A DNA stretch of 23,689 nucleotides from a virus. The DNA is taken from the IMG/VR virus record IMGVR_UViG_3300030333_003022, positions 1 through 23,689 of that record; one strand, written 5' to 3'. The translations under genes were made by a program, and so were the position numbers. The notes below the pieces were generated by a model that was not told where the DNA came from, did no database searches, and was given only the letters and a program-made list of their open reading frames with translations. Below, in pieces: positions 23,625-23,689 of the stretch; positions within the stretch are counted from its first letter, which is position 1, and the number at the start of each line of letters is the position of its first letter.

Positions 23625-23689
23625 ATGTGGGCGTTAGTAAAAAGTAATAAAATAGAAGAAATAATATCTAGTCCAAAAGACATGATAAT
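23625..23689 (+). CDS. Partial small protein following the tail genes (N-terminus only)
   Basis: The ATG at 23625 has an excellent AAAGGAG site (23611-23617) seven bases upstream. The frame stays open to the window edge and reads MWALVKSNKIEEIISSPKDM. This N-terminus (MWALV..NK(I/V).E.I..PK) resembles short proteins encoded after tail fibre genes in many marine phages, perhaps tail-associated or fibre-assembly factors (recalled, not searched). It lies 19 bases after the large tail protein and is probably in the same transcript. Confidence 0.72.
   Translation, partial: MWALVKSNKIEEIISSPKDMI

Noticed and set aside
1-23689. CRISPR array, transposon, diversity-generating retroelement or retron
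   Set aside because: I found no regularly spaced direct repeats, transposase, reverse transcriptase or matching variable/template repeat. The presence of Bbp19-like and cement-like genes recalls phage BPP-1, but its retroelement is not seen here.

Overview
The window is the structural and packaging half of a tailed phage with a short-tail (podovirus, T7-like) virion plan. The DNA is strongly A/T-rich. The rightward genes run in the usual podovirus order: small terminase, large terminase, portal, scaffold, major capsid, two tail-tube (tubular A/B) proteins, a set of internal/ejection proteins, tail fibre and a large lectin-like tail protein. No integrase, repressor, tRNA, CRISPR array, insertion sequence, DNA polymerase, RNA polymerase or lysis gene is visible. 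The C-terminal domains of the last tail gene and the start of the gene after it resemble proteins common in marine podophage contigs. A marine bacterial host is therefore a reasonable guess, but it is inference.

Left arm (1-1372, minus strand): a compact leftward operon. It encodes an ArdC-type antirestriction protein with an HExxH metallopeptidase motif, a 69-aa two-helix membrane protein, a 39-aa single-helix membrane protein that overlaps it (TAATG), and a fourth gene cut by the window edge. A good sigma70-like promoter with an extended -10 sits just upstream of ardC. Two of the genes share almost the same ribosome-binding leader.

Divergent gap (1373-1768): about 395 non-coding bases with the leftward promoter, short repeats, a 17-nt palindrome and a GC-rich hairpin island just before the small terminase. 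It probably holds promoters for both directions and is a reasonable place for a packaging site.

Packaging and head module (1769-8902, plus strand): small terminase, a 60-aa unknown protein, a PD-(D/E)XK nuclease-like protein, large terminase, a GNAT acetyltransferase, a poly-proline small protein, portal, a Bbp19-like small protein, scaffold, a 62-aa unknown protein, a structured leader, major capsid protein and a probable capsid decoration protein. The module closes with a textbook intrinsic terminator at 8910-8938, where T7 places its main late terminator.

Tail and ejection module (8953-18866): tail tubular proteins A and B, a gp14-like protein, an 896-aa gp15-like protein, and a pair of proteins (476 and 826 aa) that together match the size of one T7 gp16. 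Many junctions are TAATG or ATGA overlaps, which implies translational coupling. A second terminator lies at 18927-18958.

Fibre module (18971-23689): a tail fibre with a T7-gp17-like N-terminal anchor and short collagen-like stretches, then an 853-aa protein with LamG-like, SPRY-like and three tandem ~111-aa C-terminal repeats (probable receptor binding). The start of another small gene runs off the right edge.

Most of the window is a recognisable podovirus late region. The least explained parts are the leftward ArdC/membrane-protein operon, the small genes wedged between the terminase genes, and the structured leader of the capsid gene. I do not see a clear new system.
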